Part shown: piece by piece, positions 1 through 7,590 of the stretch
Numbering within the stretch: the first letter of the stretch is position 1
Layout of the letters: each line of letters starts with the position of its first letter
Translations under genes and position numbers: made by a program
DNA from: JBAYJY01 sp041664945
Lineage (GTDB): Bacteria > UBP15 > UBA6099
Direction: 5' to 3'
Assembly: GCA_041664945.1 (NCBI GenBank)
Contig: JBAYJY010000106.1
Span: 1-14,983 of the forward strand
Length of the DNA: 14,983 nt
Notes under the pieces: model-generated
Database searches by the model: none
Told to the model about the DNA's origin: nothing
The model's input: the letters and a program-made list of their open reading frames with translations, nothing else

Positions 1-1877
1 CCATCGGTTCTTACGGCTGTTAATACGAATGATGATATCACCCCGTCTCTTAATGTCGTAGGAGTGAGTTGAATCGCTTTTTCAACTTCTTCCTGCTTGA
101 TTAAAACAAACGCGCTTTTCCCTATCAGAGATTCCTTATCCGGCGCGCCGTGCATTCTCACTGTGGCTTCGTTTACGTCGGTAATGTTGCCTTCCATATC
201 AACTACTGTGATGGAATCGACAGCTGAATCGAACATGGCTCTCAGCTTTTCTTCCGACTCGCGAAGAGCGTCCTGCGTTTTTTTGCGCTCGGTTATGTCT
301 TTTGTGATCGCAATAAATCCAGCGGGCGCTCCGGTTTTGTCTTTCATTACGGATACGCTGACTTCAGCCGGAAATTCACTGCCGTCTTTTCTCAATGCTG
401 TAAGTTCAAGCGATTTAATCACGCCTTTTTCAATAGCTTCGGGGATGTATAGAAGGGTTTTTTCGGCGTCCTCGATATTTAAATGGTCGAAAGCGTTTCT
501 CCCTATCAATTCCGTCTTGTCAGAGGTTCCGTACATTTGGGCGGTCGCTTCGTTGGTTTCAACTATGTTGCCTTTAAGGTCTACCACTGTTATCCCGTCG
601 ATTGCCGAGTCGAAAATCGCCCGGAATTTTTCTTCGGATGCGCGAATCGCGCCCTCGGCAAGTTTGCGTTCGGTTATGTCTCTGAACAGGCCTTGAACAA
701 CTTTCTTTCCGCCTTCAATGGTCACCATGCTCGAATGGATTTCTACCGGCACTCTTACTCCGTTGCTGGTAATCACTTCCGTTTGAAAGCCGTCGCTAAC
801 TTCATTTTTCACAAACTTTTCAAAAATATTTATGTGTTTATCCGTGTTATCATTCGGATGGAGTTCCGATTGGTGTATCCCTATGATTTCTTTTTTGGAT
901 TTCATCAACAGGATTTCAGCCTGTTTGTTAGCGTCGATGATTATTCCTGTCTCAGCGTCCGCTATGAATATCGCGTCACGGCTCTGCTCGAAAAGAGCCC
1001 TGAAACGATCCTCTGATTTCCTGAGCGCTTCTTCGGCCTGCTTAAGCTGCGTAATGTCAACATTGACTTCCGCGGCGAGCCATTCCCCGTCTTCGGACTG
1101 ATAGGGTATTGAGGTTACTTGGATGATTCTGTTGTTTTCTCTTGCAAGCGTTTCTTCGGTCACCACAGATTGCTTCGTTTCAAATGCCTTTACAATGCCG
1201 CAGCCGGGACAGGCTTCGGTTCTGTTCATGAAATATTCGTAACATTTTCTGCCTGCTGGGTCTCCGTATTTCTTTCCCCATTCCGGGTCGATGTATTTTA
1301 TGTTGAATTCCGTGTCAATTATGTCGAGTCCCGTCTGCGTTGCGCCTAATATGAACTCCATCTGTTTTTTAAGAGATATGATCTCGTTCTCGGCGGCTTT
1401 TCTATCGGTTATTTCCTCAACGGCCCCGACCATGAATCGGGGCGCTTCGTCTGGGTCTCGTATTATCATTACGTTTGCGCGGCACCAAATGAAACCGCCT
1501 TCTTTTTGCAGAATTCTTGTCTCGAAAGCATATTTGTCGCGCTTTGTCGCAATTGATTCTCTTAGAATATTTCTTTCTATTTCAATGTCGTCCGGATGCA
1601 TGAAATCCCTTAATCTTTGCCAGTAAAACTCATCACGTTCGAAACCGAACATCTTGTGGAAACGTTCGTTGAATGCAATCAGATTCCCTTTAATATCGGA
1701 AACGGCGACGCCTATGTTGATCGAATCAAATATGGTTCTGAAAAGTTCGGGATCCTCTATCGTCGTGACCGATTCGTCGAATTCAATAACCGGTGAAATG
1801 TCGGCTTTAGCGGCGCCGTCGCTGTCCGAAGGCCTGTTCTCGCCTGATTTGGATTTATAAATATTGTTTTCTTCCAT
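1..1877 (-). CDS. Multi-PAS sensor protein (N-terminal part; C-terminus outside window)
   Basis: This minus-strand frame is open from an ATG at 1877 to the window edge, giving 625 complete codons with no stop. The translation shows at least five PAS domains in tandem, at roughly residues 45-155, 165-275, 290-400, 415-525 and 540-625+. They are joined by typical PAC-end/linker strings such as EITDRK, DITERKLAE and DITERKKTQ followed by RxSEEKFRA. The first ~40 residues are polar, and I see no signal peptide or membrane segment, so the visible part looks cytoplasmic. PAS4 and PAS5 are near duplicates. PAS2 holds a Cys set (C212, C223, C226; CPGCG). The output domain (histidine kinase, GGDEF or other) lies beyond position 1 and cannot be told. 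The start is supported by AGAGG at 1884-1888, 6 nt before the ATG. The gene is divergent from the ABC transporter genes. The plus-strand frames over this region are antisense shadows. Confidence 0.93.
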   Translation of the reverse strand, partial: MEENNIYKSKSGENRPSDSDGAAKADISPVIEFDESVTTIEDPELFRTIFDSINIGVAVSDIKGNLIAFNERFHKMFGFERDEFYWQRLRDFMHPDDIEIERNILRESIATKRDKYAFETRILQKEGGFIWCRANVMIIRDPDEAPRFMVGAVEEITDRKAAENEIISLKKQMEFILGATQTGLDIIDTEFNIKYIDPEWGKKYGDPAGRKCYEYFMNRTEACPGCGIVKAFETKQSVVTEETLARENNRIIQVTSIPYQSEDGEWLAAEVNVDITQLKQAEEALRKSEDRFRALFEQSRDAIFIADAETGIIIDANKQAEILLMKSKKEIIGIHQSELHPNDNTDKHINIFEKFVKNEVSDGFQTEVITSNGVRVPVEIHSSMVTIEGGKKVVQGLFRDITERKLAEGAIRASEEKFRAIFDSAIDGITVVDLKGNIVETNEATAQMYGTSDKTELIGRNAFDHLNIEDAEKTLLYIPEAIEKGVIKSLELTALRKDGSEFPAEVSVSVMKDKTGAPAGFIAITKDITERKKTQDALRESEEKLRAMFDSAVDSITVVDMEGNITDVNEATVRMHGAPDKESLIGKSAFVLIKQEEVEKAIQLTPTTLRDGVISSFVLTAVRTD

Positions 1878-1895
1878 TCGATACCTCTATGATAA

Positions 1896-1913
1896 CTCTC
1901 CCCATTAGGAGAG
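1896..1913 (-). repeat. Inverted repeat in the leader of the PAS gene
   Basis: CTCTCC and GGAGAG arms (6 bp) are separated by 6 nt, between the predicted transcription start and the AGAGG ribosome-binding site of the multi-PAS gene. It could fold in the leader mRNA or be a small operator. There is no U-tract, so it is not a terminator. The arms are short enough to arise by chance. Confidence 0.35.
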
Positions 1914-1924
1914 CTGCACAGATT

Positions 1925-1953
1925 AATATATTCGTTAGGCGCGATTTTCACAA
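1925..1953 (-). promoter_or_regulatory. Candidate sigma70 promoter of the multi-PAS gene
   Basis: Read on the minus strand, TTGTGA (1953-1948) is followed by a 17-nt spacer and TATATT (1930-1925). Transcription would begin near 1918, giving a leader of about 40 nt with a 6-bp inverted repeat and the AGAGG ribosome-binding site. Spacing is ideal; each box differs from consensus at one or two positions. Confidence 0.5.
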
Positions 1954-2033
1954 GCCTTAACAATCATTATACAAACTATCGCGCTCCCATTCAATTTAGC
2001 GACAATGCAATGCATATGTTTGACTCAGCAGAT

Positions 2034-2062
2034 TTGACTTGCGACGACCCTTGCCGTATCAT
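2034..2062 (+). promoter_or_regulatory. Candidate sigma70 promoter of the ABC exporter genes
   Basis: TTGACT (2034-2039), a 17-nt spacer and TATCAT (2057-2062) form a good promoter. Its -10 box ends only 10 nt before the ATG at 2073. The start would therefore fall at about 2069, making the message leaderless or nearly so. This fits the absence of a Shine-Dalgarno sequence before 2073. It also argues against the upstream in-frame ATG at 2010, which would put the promoter inside the coding region. Confidence 0.55.
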
Positions 2063-2072
2063 CTATTTACGC

Positions 2073-2840
2073 ATGATCGAAGCTGAAAATTTGTCAAAAA
2101 CCTACCGTACGACGCCGATAAACCCGTTCAGGAAACCGGCGACAACCAAGGCGCTTGAGTCTGTCTCTTTTCAAGTGGGTCGGGGCGAAGCCGTTGCGGT
2201 TGTAGGGCGCAACGGCGCCGGAAAAACCACTTTGCTTAAAATTCTCGCGACTCTCGTGCTGCCGGACGGCGGCCGCGCCGAAATCTGCGGCAACGACGTT
2301 GTCGCGAGCTCCGCCGCCGTAAGGCGGAAAATCGGCATCGTTTCCGGCGATGAACGAAGCTTCTATTGGCGGCTATCCGGACGCGAAAATCTCATCTTAT
2401 TCGGCGCTCTTCACAACATTCCCCGCCGCGAATTGAAAAAACGTATCGATTCAATTCTCGCTTCTCTCGACCTTACCGCCGCCGCCGACATATCGTTTCG
2501 TTCTTATTCATCCGGCATGAAACAAAGGTTATCGCTCGCTCGCTGCCTGATTCACGAGCCGGAAGCGCTTCTGATGGACGAGCCTAACAAAGGCATTGAT
2601 CCTCTGATGCAGGCGCGATCGATAGAGTATATACGCGACGAGATCGTCGGCCGCGGCGGGCGCGCAGCGCTTCTCGCCACGCACAATCTTGAAGAAGCGG
2701 TCGCGCTCGGCGGCAAGGTCGCATTGCTCGACAGGGGCCGGATCCTCTTTTTCGGCAAAGTCGGAGATGCGCGCGAATTGAGGGATATGATGGAGCCGCT
2801 CGATAAGAATCCGGCTCACGGCGGCGAACCATGGCTATGA
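2073..2840 (+). CDS. ABC-2 type exporter, ATP-binding subunit
   Basis: This 255-residue ATPase energises export by the permease encoded next to it. Walker A is GRNGAGKT (45-52), the signature is YSSGMKQRL (145-153), Walker B is LLMDEP (166-171) and the switch His is H204 in LATHNL. The segment after the Walker A domain reads SGDERSFYWRLSGREN (91-106), with no Gln where the Q-loop normally has one. This DERSFYWRL form recurs in a subgroup of ABC-2 ATPases as I recall it. Walker B is followed by NKGID rather than the usual TxGLD. No extended C-terminal carbohydrate-binding domain of the Wzt type is present, so the cargo cannot be read from it. The frame also allows an ATG at 2010 (276 residues). 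I prefer 2073 because similarity begins there (IEAENLSKTY) and the best promoter lies between the two starts. The stop overlaps the permease start. Confidence 0.93.
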   Translation: MIEAENLSKTYRTTPINPFRKPATTKALESVSFQVGRGEAVAVVGRNGAGKTTLLKILATLVLPDGGRAEICGNDVVASSAAVRRKIGIVSGDERSFYWRLSGRENLILFGALHNIPRRELKKRIDSILASLDLTAAADISFRSYSSGMKQRLSLARCLIHEPEALLMDEPNKGIDPLMQARSIEYIRDEIVGRGGRAALLATHNLEEAVALGGKVALLDRGRILFFGKVGDARELRDMMEPLDKNPAHGGEPWL

Positions 2841-3646
2841 CATTCTGGAAAATATTCATTCTGATACGCCGTGACTTTCTCGAGGAGTTCAGCTACCGCT
2901 TGAATTTTTTTCTCGGACTTCTCACTATCGGCGTCTACTCAAGCATTTTCTATTTCGTGGCAAAGATATTCGCCGGCAGCGCCTCGCCTTATCTCTCGCG
3001 CTACAGCGGCGACTATTTCTCTTTCGTTCTCATTGGACTCGCCTTCACCGGCTATGTAAACACCGGACTAAGCGCATTCACTACGACAATCCGCAATGAA
3101 CAGCTTCTCGGAACTCTCGAAGTCATTCTCTCCACTCCGACTCCGCTTTCCCTCATATTTTCAGCGCGGCTACTTTGGAATTTCCTTTACAGCAGCTTGC
3201 ATGCAGGCCTGTATTTCGCTTTCGGCGTTATTTTTCTCAAAGCGAATTATGCGCATGTCAATATCGCCGCGATCCCCATAATTCTTGTCCTTTCCATCGC
3301 GGCGTTCAACAGCCTCGGCATGATCTCCGCCGGTTTCATTCTCATTTACAAAAGGGGCGATCCGCTCAATGTGCTCTTCGGGTTCGCAGCCTCCCTGCTC
3401 GGCGGCGTTTATTTTCCGGTTGATGTCATGCCGGTGGCGCTGCAGAAAGTAGCCGCCTTCATTCCGGTCACTTATGCCTTGCGGCTGATGCGCGATGCTT
3501 GCATCCGCGGCTCTTCGATTTCCCAACTCGCGCCGGATATTCTGATTCTCGCGGCGCTCTGCGCCGTTCTATTGCCGGTCAGCTTTATTTTTTTCTCTTA
3601 TGCGGTGCGGCGCGCTAAACGCGATGGAACGCTCACTCACTATTGA
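2831..3646 (+). CDS. ABC-2 type exporter, permease subunit
   Basis: This 271-residue protein has about six hydrophobic segments and is the membrane partner of the ATPase just upstream. The first ~20 residues hold an amphipathic lead-in (IRRDFLEEFSYR). The cytoplasmic loop RNEQLLGTLEVILSTPTPL and the late motif GGVYFPVDVMP are characteristic of ABC-2 permeases. A two-component exporter of this kind may carry a lipid-linked glycan, a lipid or a small metabolite; the sequence does not decide which. The ATG at 2831 overlaps the ATPase gene by 10 bp. A second in-frame ATG at 2837 would give a classic ATGA overlap with its stop and is equally plausible. Either arrangement means translational coupling. 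Confidence 0.92.
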   Translation: MAMTFWKIFILIRRDFLEEFSYRLNFFLGLLTIGVYSSIFYFVAKIFAGSASPYLSRYSGDYFSFVLIGLAFTGYVNTGLSAFTTTIRNEQLLGTLEVILSTPTPLSLIFSARLLWNFLYSSLHAGLYFAFGVIFLKANYAHVNIAAIPIILVLSIAAFNSLGMISAGFILIYKRGDPLNVLFGFAASLLGGVYFPVDVMPVALQKVAAFIPVTYALRLMRDACIRGSSISQLAPDILILAALCAVLLPVSFIFFSYAVRRAKRDGTLTHY

Positions 3647-3725
3647 AACTTTCATTATAAGCGGCAAGAATAATACTGTTTTGGAATTAAGCGCGATGTA
3701 AGCGCGAGCGAATGGAGACATCAAT

Positions 3726-4958
3726 ATGAAGAGCGCCGCAAAAGCGGAAAAGAAACAGCTCGCGGCATTCGGCGGCAAACCGGAACTTAAAAAAATGCCG
3801 GTTCAAAAAATCATTATCGATGAAAACGAATACGGCGAGGTTCTTCGGGTTCTTAAATCCGGGCATCTGAACGCGCTCACAAACGACGTAGTCGGGCGCT
3901 TCGAGCGCAAATTCGCTGAATGGAACGGAGCGAAATATGGAATCGCCGTCAACTCCGGAACCGCGGCGCTTCACGTTGCGCTCGCCGCTCTCGATGTCGG
4001 CCCCGGCGACGAAGTGATTGTCCCTCCATACACTTTTATCGCGACCGCTTCCGCCGTTCTTCAGCAGAACGCCGTTCCGGTTTTCGCGGATATCGATCCG
4101 CGGAGTCTTAACATGGATCCGGCGCAGCTTGAAAAAAAGATCACTTCGCGCACGCGCGCGATCATTCCCGTCCATCTCTTCGGCATGCCGGCGGACATGG
4201 ACTCGATTAACCGCATCGCGCGCAAACATAAAATCCCCGTCATTGAAGACGCCTGTCAGGCGCACGGCGCTATTTATAAGGGAAAGAAAGTCGGAACATT
4301 AGGCCGGATGTCGTGTTTCAGTTTTCAGGAATCCAAGAATATGGCGACAGGCGAGGGCGGCATTGTTTTGACGAACAGCAAAAAGCTCGACGCGCAGGCG
4401 CGTATCGTCCGCCACATCGGAATGAGAAATAAATACGAATATGTCACGCTTGGATATAACTACCGGCTGCCGGCGCTCAGCGCAGCCGTCGGGCTGGCGC
4501 AACTCAGGAAACTCGACGCTTTCAACAGACACCGCGCGCGCATGGCCGGCATTTACAGGAAGGAACTCGACGGTTTGCCGGTTAGTTTCATCGTCGAGCC
4601 GGCCGGTTACAGTTCCGCCAATCACCTGTTCCCTGTCGTTCTCGATGTAAAATTCAAATCACATATGGCCGGGATAATCGACGCGCTTCTCGCTGAAAAT
4701 GCGCCCGCGTGGTGGGTATATCCGGAACCGATCTACAACGTTCCGTTTTTCGGGAAGCGGCAGGCGTACAAAAATGAATGCCCGTTTTCATGCCCGCTGC
4801 GCGGAAATAAATATGTATATAAGAAAAACGAATGCCCGAACGCGGAGGACATCGCGGCGCGAACCATCGTTTTGCCGACAGCCCCGTGTTATCCTGAATC
4901 CGTCGCCCGCGCCGTCTCCAAGGCGATGCGGAAGGTATTGCCATATTTCTATAAATAG
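3726..4958 (+). CDS. DegT/DnrJ/EryC1/StrS-family PLP aminotransferase
   Basis: This 410-residue protein belongs to the fold-type I aminotransferases that convert keto-sugars (usually nucleotide-linked) to aminosugars, or make related amino-cyclitols. Visible landmarks are NSGTAALHVAL (76-86), GDEVIVPPYTFIATA (94-108), EDACQAHGA (174-182, with D175 expected to pair with the pyridine nitrogen) and SFQESKNMATGEGG (199-212), where K204 is the expected Schiff-base lysine. YNYRLP (245-249 region) is also typical. Near the C-terminus an unusual Cys-bearing stretch holds C352, C356 and C370 (NECPFSCP ... NECPNAED). The start is supported by GGAG at 3714-3717, 8 nt before the ATG. The gene lies 79 nt after the permease, with no clear promoter in the gap. 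Its presence among methyltransferases, a glycosyltransferase and a flippase points to aminosugar synthesis. Substrate and regiochemistry are unknown. Confidence 0.95.
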   Translation: MKSAAKAEKKQLAAFGGKPELKKMPVQKIIIDENEYGEVLRVLKSGHLNALTNDVVGRFERKFAEWNGAKYGIAVNSGTAALHVALAALDVGPGDEVIVPPYTFIATASAVLQQNAVPVFADIDPRSLNMDPAQLEKKITSRTRAIIPVHLFGMPADMDSINRIARKHKIPVIEDACQAHGAIYKGKKVGTLGRMSCFSFQESKNMATGEGGIVLTNSKKLDAQARIVRHIGMRNKYEYVTLGYNYRLPALSAAVGLAQLRKLDAFNRHRARMAGIYRKELDGLPVSFIVEPAGYSSANHLFPVVLDVKFKSHMAGIIDALLAENAPAWWVYPEPIYNVPFFGKRQAYKNECPFSCPLRGNKYVYKKNECPNAEDIAARTIVLPTAPCYPESVARAVSKAMRKVLPYFYK

Positions 4959-4984
4959 AAAAGGCGCCCTGTCGCCGGCGGTAA

Positions 4985-4993
4985 TGATATAAT
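4985..4993 (+). promoter_or_regulatory. Candidate extended -10 promoter before the first radical SAM gene
   Basis: TGATATAAT is a perfect extended -10 element (TGnTATAAT). It lies about 35 nt before the ATG at 5028. No good -35 box is found at the expected distance, which extended -10 promoters tolerate. It could give the radical SAM gene and those after it an internal start within the operon. Confidence 0.4.
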
Positions 4994-5027
4994 TAGTAAA
5001 CGTTTTTGAAGAAATGTGGAGTGATTG

Positions 5028-5915
5028 ATGGCAAAACCGCACAGCATTTTTCTCATGCTTACAACCGACTGCGATAAGCGCGCAGAATGCGGGTATTGCT
5101 TCTATAATTTGCAGCCCGAATGGGCAGCTCCCTCGCGGATGGACACTAAAGCGATTCTGAATCTTTTCAAGCAACTCAAGCTATGGGACATACCGAACGT
5201 CTATTTAACAGGAGGCGAACCGCTTCTGCGGGAAGATCTCGAAGAGATAATCGCAGGCGCAAGCGATCTGCGCCTTAACACCTTTCTCCTCTCAAATGGA
5301 CGCGCGCTCGACTCAAAAAGGGTCGAACGCCTCGAAGCCGCCGGCCTCGATGTCTTCGTCATGTCGCTAAACGATCTGGAGATAGTCGACCGCAAGACAA
5401 TCGCCGTCGTTTCGCGATTCAAAAGAACGCGCCTCTCTTTCATCTATGTTTTGACAAAAAACAACATAGGCTGGATTCAGGACATCACCGATCTCGCCCG
5501 GGCGCTCGGCGCCGGACTTGTCTTTCAGCCGGCATACATCCCGGAAAAGCACAAACTGCGGCAACAACTCAGCCTCGCCGGACTCGGGCCGTTCGATTGG
5601 TCGAAATTGTACACTGAGCTGCGCCCGTGGGCGTCCGATCTCGGCTATGAAAGATATCTGGAAATGATCCACGATGTCTATCACGAAGGGAAACTGCGTC
5701 CGAAATTCTGCGCGATGGGTTCGGGCGCGGTTGTGATTGACGCGGATGGCGCTGTCTATCCGTGTTTCCACAGGCGCGAACTTGAGTGCGGCAATATTTT
5801 GCGCGACGAACTGGCGGAAGTTCTCGACCGGTCGGCGGCGCATTCGGCTGTTCTTTCAGACGCGCGCTGTTTCGGCGAACACTGCGTTTCTCTGCATACC
5901 GGTTACGGCAAATAA
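5028..5915 (+). CDS. Radical SAM protein with a CX5CX2C cluster motif and a Cys-rich C-terminus
   Basis: This 295-residue protein has the layout of a radical SAM enzyme: an N-terminal Cys motif followed by TGGEPLL (61-67) and a TIM-barrel-like body. The cluster motif is C15-DKRAE-C21-GY-C24, that is CX5CX2C, not the canonical CX3CX2C. The aromatic residue next to the last Cys (CF) is kept. The C-terminal ~70 residues carry five Cys (C228, C246, C254, C281, C286) around VVIDADGAVYPC and the phrase CGNIL. This resembles a SPASM/twitch-type auxiliary-cluster region. The ATG at 5028 is preceded by GGAG (5018-5021) with 6 nt spacing; a TTG directly before it is a less likely start. The gene sits between the aminotransferase and a methyltransferase, so sugar or cofactor chemistry is possible. 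The reaction cannot be inferred. If the spacing proves incompatible with a [4Fe-4S] cluster, it would be an inactive relative. Confidence 0.88.
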   Translation: MAKPHSIFLMLTTDCDKRAECGYCFYNLQPEWAAPSRMDTKAILNLFKQLKLWDIPNVYLTGGEPLLREDLEEIIAGASDLRLNTFLLSNGRALDSKRVERLEAAGLDVFVMSLNDLEIVDRKTIAVVSRFKRTRLSFIYVLTKNNIGWIQDITDLARALGAGLVFQPAYIPEKHKLRQQLSLAGLGPFDWSKLYTELRPWASDLGYERYLEMIHDVYHEGKLRPKFCAMGSGAVVIDADGAVYPCFHRRELECGNILRDELAEVLDRSAAHSAVLSDARCFGEHCVSLHTGYGK

Positions 5916-5937
5916 TATATTGAATTGACGGTCGAAT

Positions 5938-6705
5938 ATGGCGCTGAGTCGCGAAAATATCATCGAAATGATAGACCGGCTTCAACGCGACGTCGCCGGG
6001 ACCGAACACGAAGTCTATCTCAAGGAAATGCGGAACCGGTACGCTTTCCTGCTGGAAAAACTCAGCGGAACGCTTGCGGCCGGCCGGGTGTTGGATGTTG
6101 GCGCGTCGCCGGGTTTGTTTACCGAATTGTTGCGCCGCGCCGGCTATGACGCGATCGGGCTGGACCTCTTTCCGCACAAACGGTTCCCGTCCGCAGCGGG
6201 AAAGAAATCGGCTAATCTGTTTCTCGACATGAATATCCCTGTGGTAAGCGCTGATGCGGCCGACGCGCCGTTTCCATTTTCAGACGCTTCTTTCGACGCG
6301 ACGATGATGAACGAAACGATCGAGCATTATATCGGCTCGCCGCTCCCTTGCCTGCTCGAAATCAGGCGGACGCTCAAAGCCGGCGGCAGTTGCTTGCTGT
6401 CGACTCCAAACGTGGCCGCGCTATCCAATCGGCTGCGGCTGCTCGCGGGGCGTAATATATACACGCGCATCGAGATTCTGGTCAACGTGGCGCCTTATAA
6501 ACTGCATAATCGGGAGTATGCGATGTATGAGTTGGAGGATCTGATAACACGCGCCGGGTTTTCGGCCGCCGAAAAACGATGGCTGAACTTCGGAGGCGCT
6601 GACGGAGGCGCGCTGAAGCGCGCAGCGCGGCCTTTCTACAACGCCGCTACGGCGGCGTTCCCGCCGCTCAGAACAAATTTATATCTTCGGGCGGAAGCGA
6701 GATAA
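5938..6705 (+). CDS. Class I SAM-dependent methyltransferase (first of three)
   Basis: This 255-residue protein has a Rossmann-type methyltransferase core. Motif I is VLDVGASPG (51-59). The acidic residue after beta-2 is D76 (GLDLFP), followed by SADAADAPFPFSDASFD (104-120) and NETIEH (125-130). The post-core strand is GGSCLLSTPN. This order matches the Methyltransf_11/Methyltransf_23 groups that methylate sugars, quinones and small metabolites. It starts 22 nt after the radical SAM gene with no convincing Shine-Dalgarno sequence, and is probably cotranscribed. No transmembrane segment is seen. The acceptor substrate is unknown; the neighbouring genes suggest a sugar or glycan. Confidence 0.9.
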   Translation: MALSRENIIEMIDRLQRDVAGTEHEVYLKEMRNRYAFLLEKLSGTLAAGRVLDVGASPGLFTELLRRAGYDAIGLDLFPHKRFPSAAGKKSANLFLDMNIPVVSADAADAPFPFSDASFDATMMNETIEHYIGSPLPCLLEIRRTLKAGGSCLLSTPNVAALSNRLRLLAGRNIYTRIEILVNVAPYKLHNREYAMYELEDLITRAGFSAAEKRWLNFGGADGGALKRAARPFYNAATAAFPPLRTNLYLRAEAR

Positions 6706-6721
6706 TGAAAAGGAAATGATG

Positions 6722-7525
6722 ATGAAAATGCAACCGTTGAAAGGATTCAGCGCCGAAGCGCGGTCGCGCGTTAAATATGTTTTAATGGATATAGACGATA
6801 CGCTTACGCTGAACGGAAGACTGCCCGCGGCAGCATACGGAGCGCTTGAAAAGCTCTGGAAAGCCGGGCTGAAAGTGGTCCCGATAACAGGACGCCCGGC
6901 GGGCTGGTGCGACCATATAGCGCGGATGTGGCCCGTGGACGGAGTTGTCGGCGAAAACGGCGCGTTCTATTTTCATTACGACGAACTGAACAAAAAAATG
7001 ATATGCCGTTATTGGAAAACAGCCGCCGAAAGGGCGGCGGACAGGCGGAAGCTCGACGAGTTGCGAGACTCGATTATCGCCGCCGTTCCGGGCGCGAAAG
7101 TAGCGGCCGATCAGGCATATCGCGACGCTGACTTGGCGATAGATTTCTGCGAAGACGTGCCGCGCCTGCCAGAAACAGAAATTTTGCGCATTGTCTCCAT
7201 GTTTGAGGATGCGGGCGCCCGTGCAAAAATCAGCTCAATTCATGTTAACGGCTGGTTCGGAGATTACGACAAGCTGACGATGACGAAAATAATGTTCAGG
7301 GAAATATTTGGCGTGGACATAGAAGCTGAGCGCGACGCTGCAGTATTCGCGGGCGATTCGCCGAACGACGCGCCGATGTTCGGCTTTTTCCCGAACGCTG
7401 TTGGCGTGGCGAACGTCGCTGAGTTCAGAGGCAAACTCGCCGCCGAACCGGCATGGATCGCCGACAGTCCCGGCGGCTTCGGATTCGCCGAACTTGCCGA
7501 AGCGCTTCTCGCCGCGCGTTGTTGA
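6722..7525 (+). CDS. HAD-superfamily phosphatase, subclass IIB (Cof-like)
   Basis: This protein of about 267 residues shows all four HAD motifs. DIDDTLT (23-29) supplies the nucleophile D23 and the acid/base D25. ITGRP (55-59) is motif II, K184 in DYDKLTMTK is motif III, and GDSPND (211-216) binds Mg2+. The cap lies between motifs II and III, as in subclass IIB, whose known members include sugar-phosphate phosphatases for sucrose, trehalose, mannosylglycerate and others. It therefore probably dephosphorylates a sugar phosphate, but the substrate cannot be read. Three ATG codons follow each other at 6716, 6719 and 6722. AGGAA at 6711-6715 is best spaced for 6722. It begins about 16 nt after the methyltransferase stop, implying one transcript. 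Confidence 0.9.
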   Translation: MKMQPLKGFSAEARSRVKYVLMDIDDTLTLNGRLPAAAYGALEKLWKAGLKVVPITGRPAGWCDHIARMWPVDGVVGENGAFYFHYDELNKKMICRYWKTAAERAADRRKLDELRDSIIAAVPGAKVAADQAYRDADLAIDFCEDVPRLPETEILRIVSMFEDAGARAKISSIHVNGWFGDYDKLTMTKIMFREIFGVDIEAERDAAVFAGDSPNDAPMFGFFPNAVGVANVAEFRGKLAAEPAWIADSPGGFGFAELAEALLAARC

Positions 7526-7570
7526 AACGGCCGCCATCATAAAAGAAAGAATAGTTTGAAACGCTACAAA

Positions 7571-7587
7571 TAATATCGGTGATATTA
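7571..7587 (+). repeat. Hairpin/operator-like inverted repeat over the start of the second radical SAM gene
   Basis: TAATATC and GATATTA are perfect 7-bp arms separated by GGT, ending 3 nt before the preferred ATG at 7591. The likely Shine-Dalgarno GGTGAT (7578-7583) starts in the loop and runs into the second arm. The element could mask the ribosome site in mRNA or serve as a dyad operator. The stem is AT-rich and only modestly stable. Confidence 0.4.
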
Positions 7588-7590
7588 ACG

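Noticed and set aside
97..1860. Several plus-strand open frames of 68-199 codons.
   Set aside because: They lie antisense to the continuous multi-PAS frame and show no recognisable domains; they are by-products of its codon pattern.
2010..2072. Upstream ATG giving a 21-residue longer ABC ATPase.
   Set aside because: No ribosome-binding site, no similarity in the extension, and the best promoter lies within it.
3712..3729. Five-codon upstream ORF overlapping the aminotransferase start.
   Set aside because: It has no ribosome-binding site of its own and contains the GGAG used by the aminotransferase; most likely coincidence.
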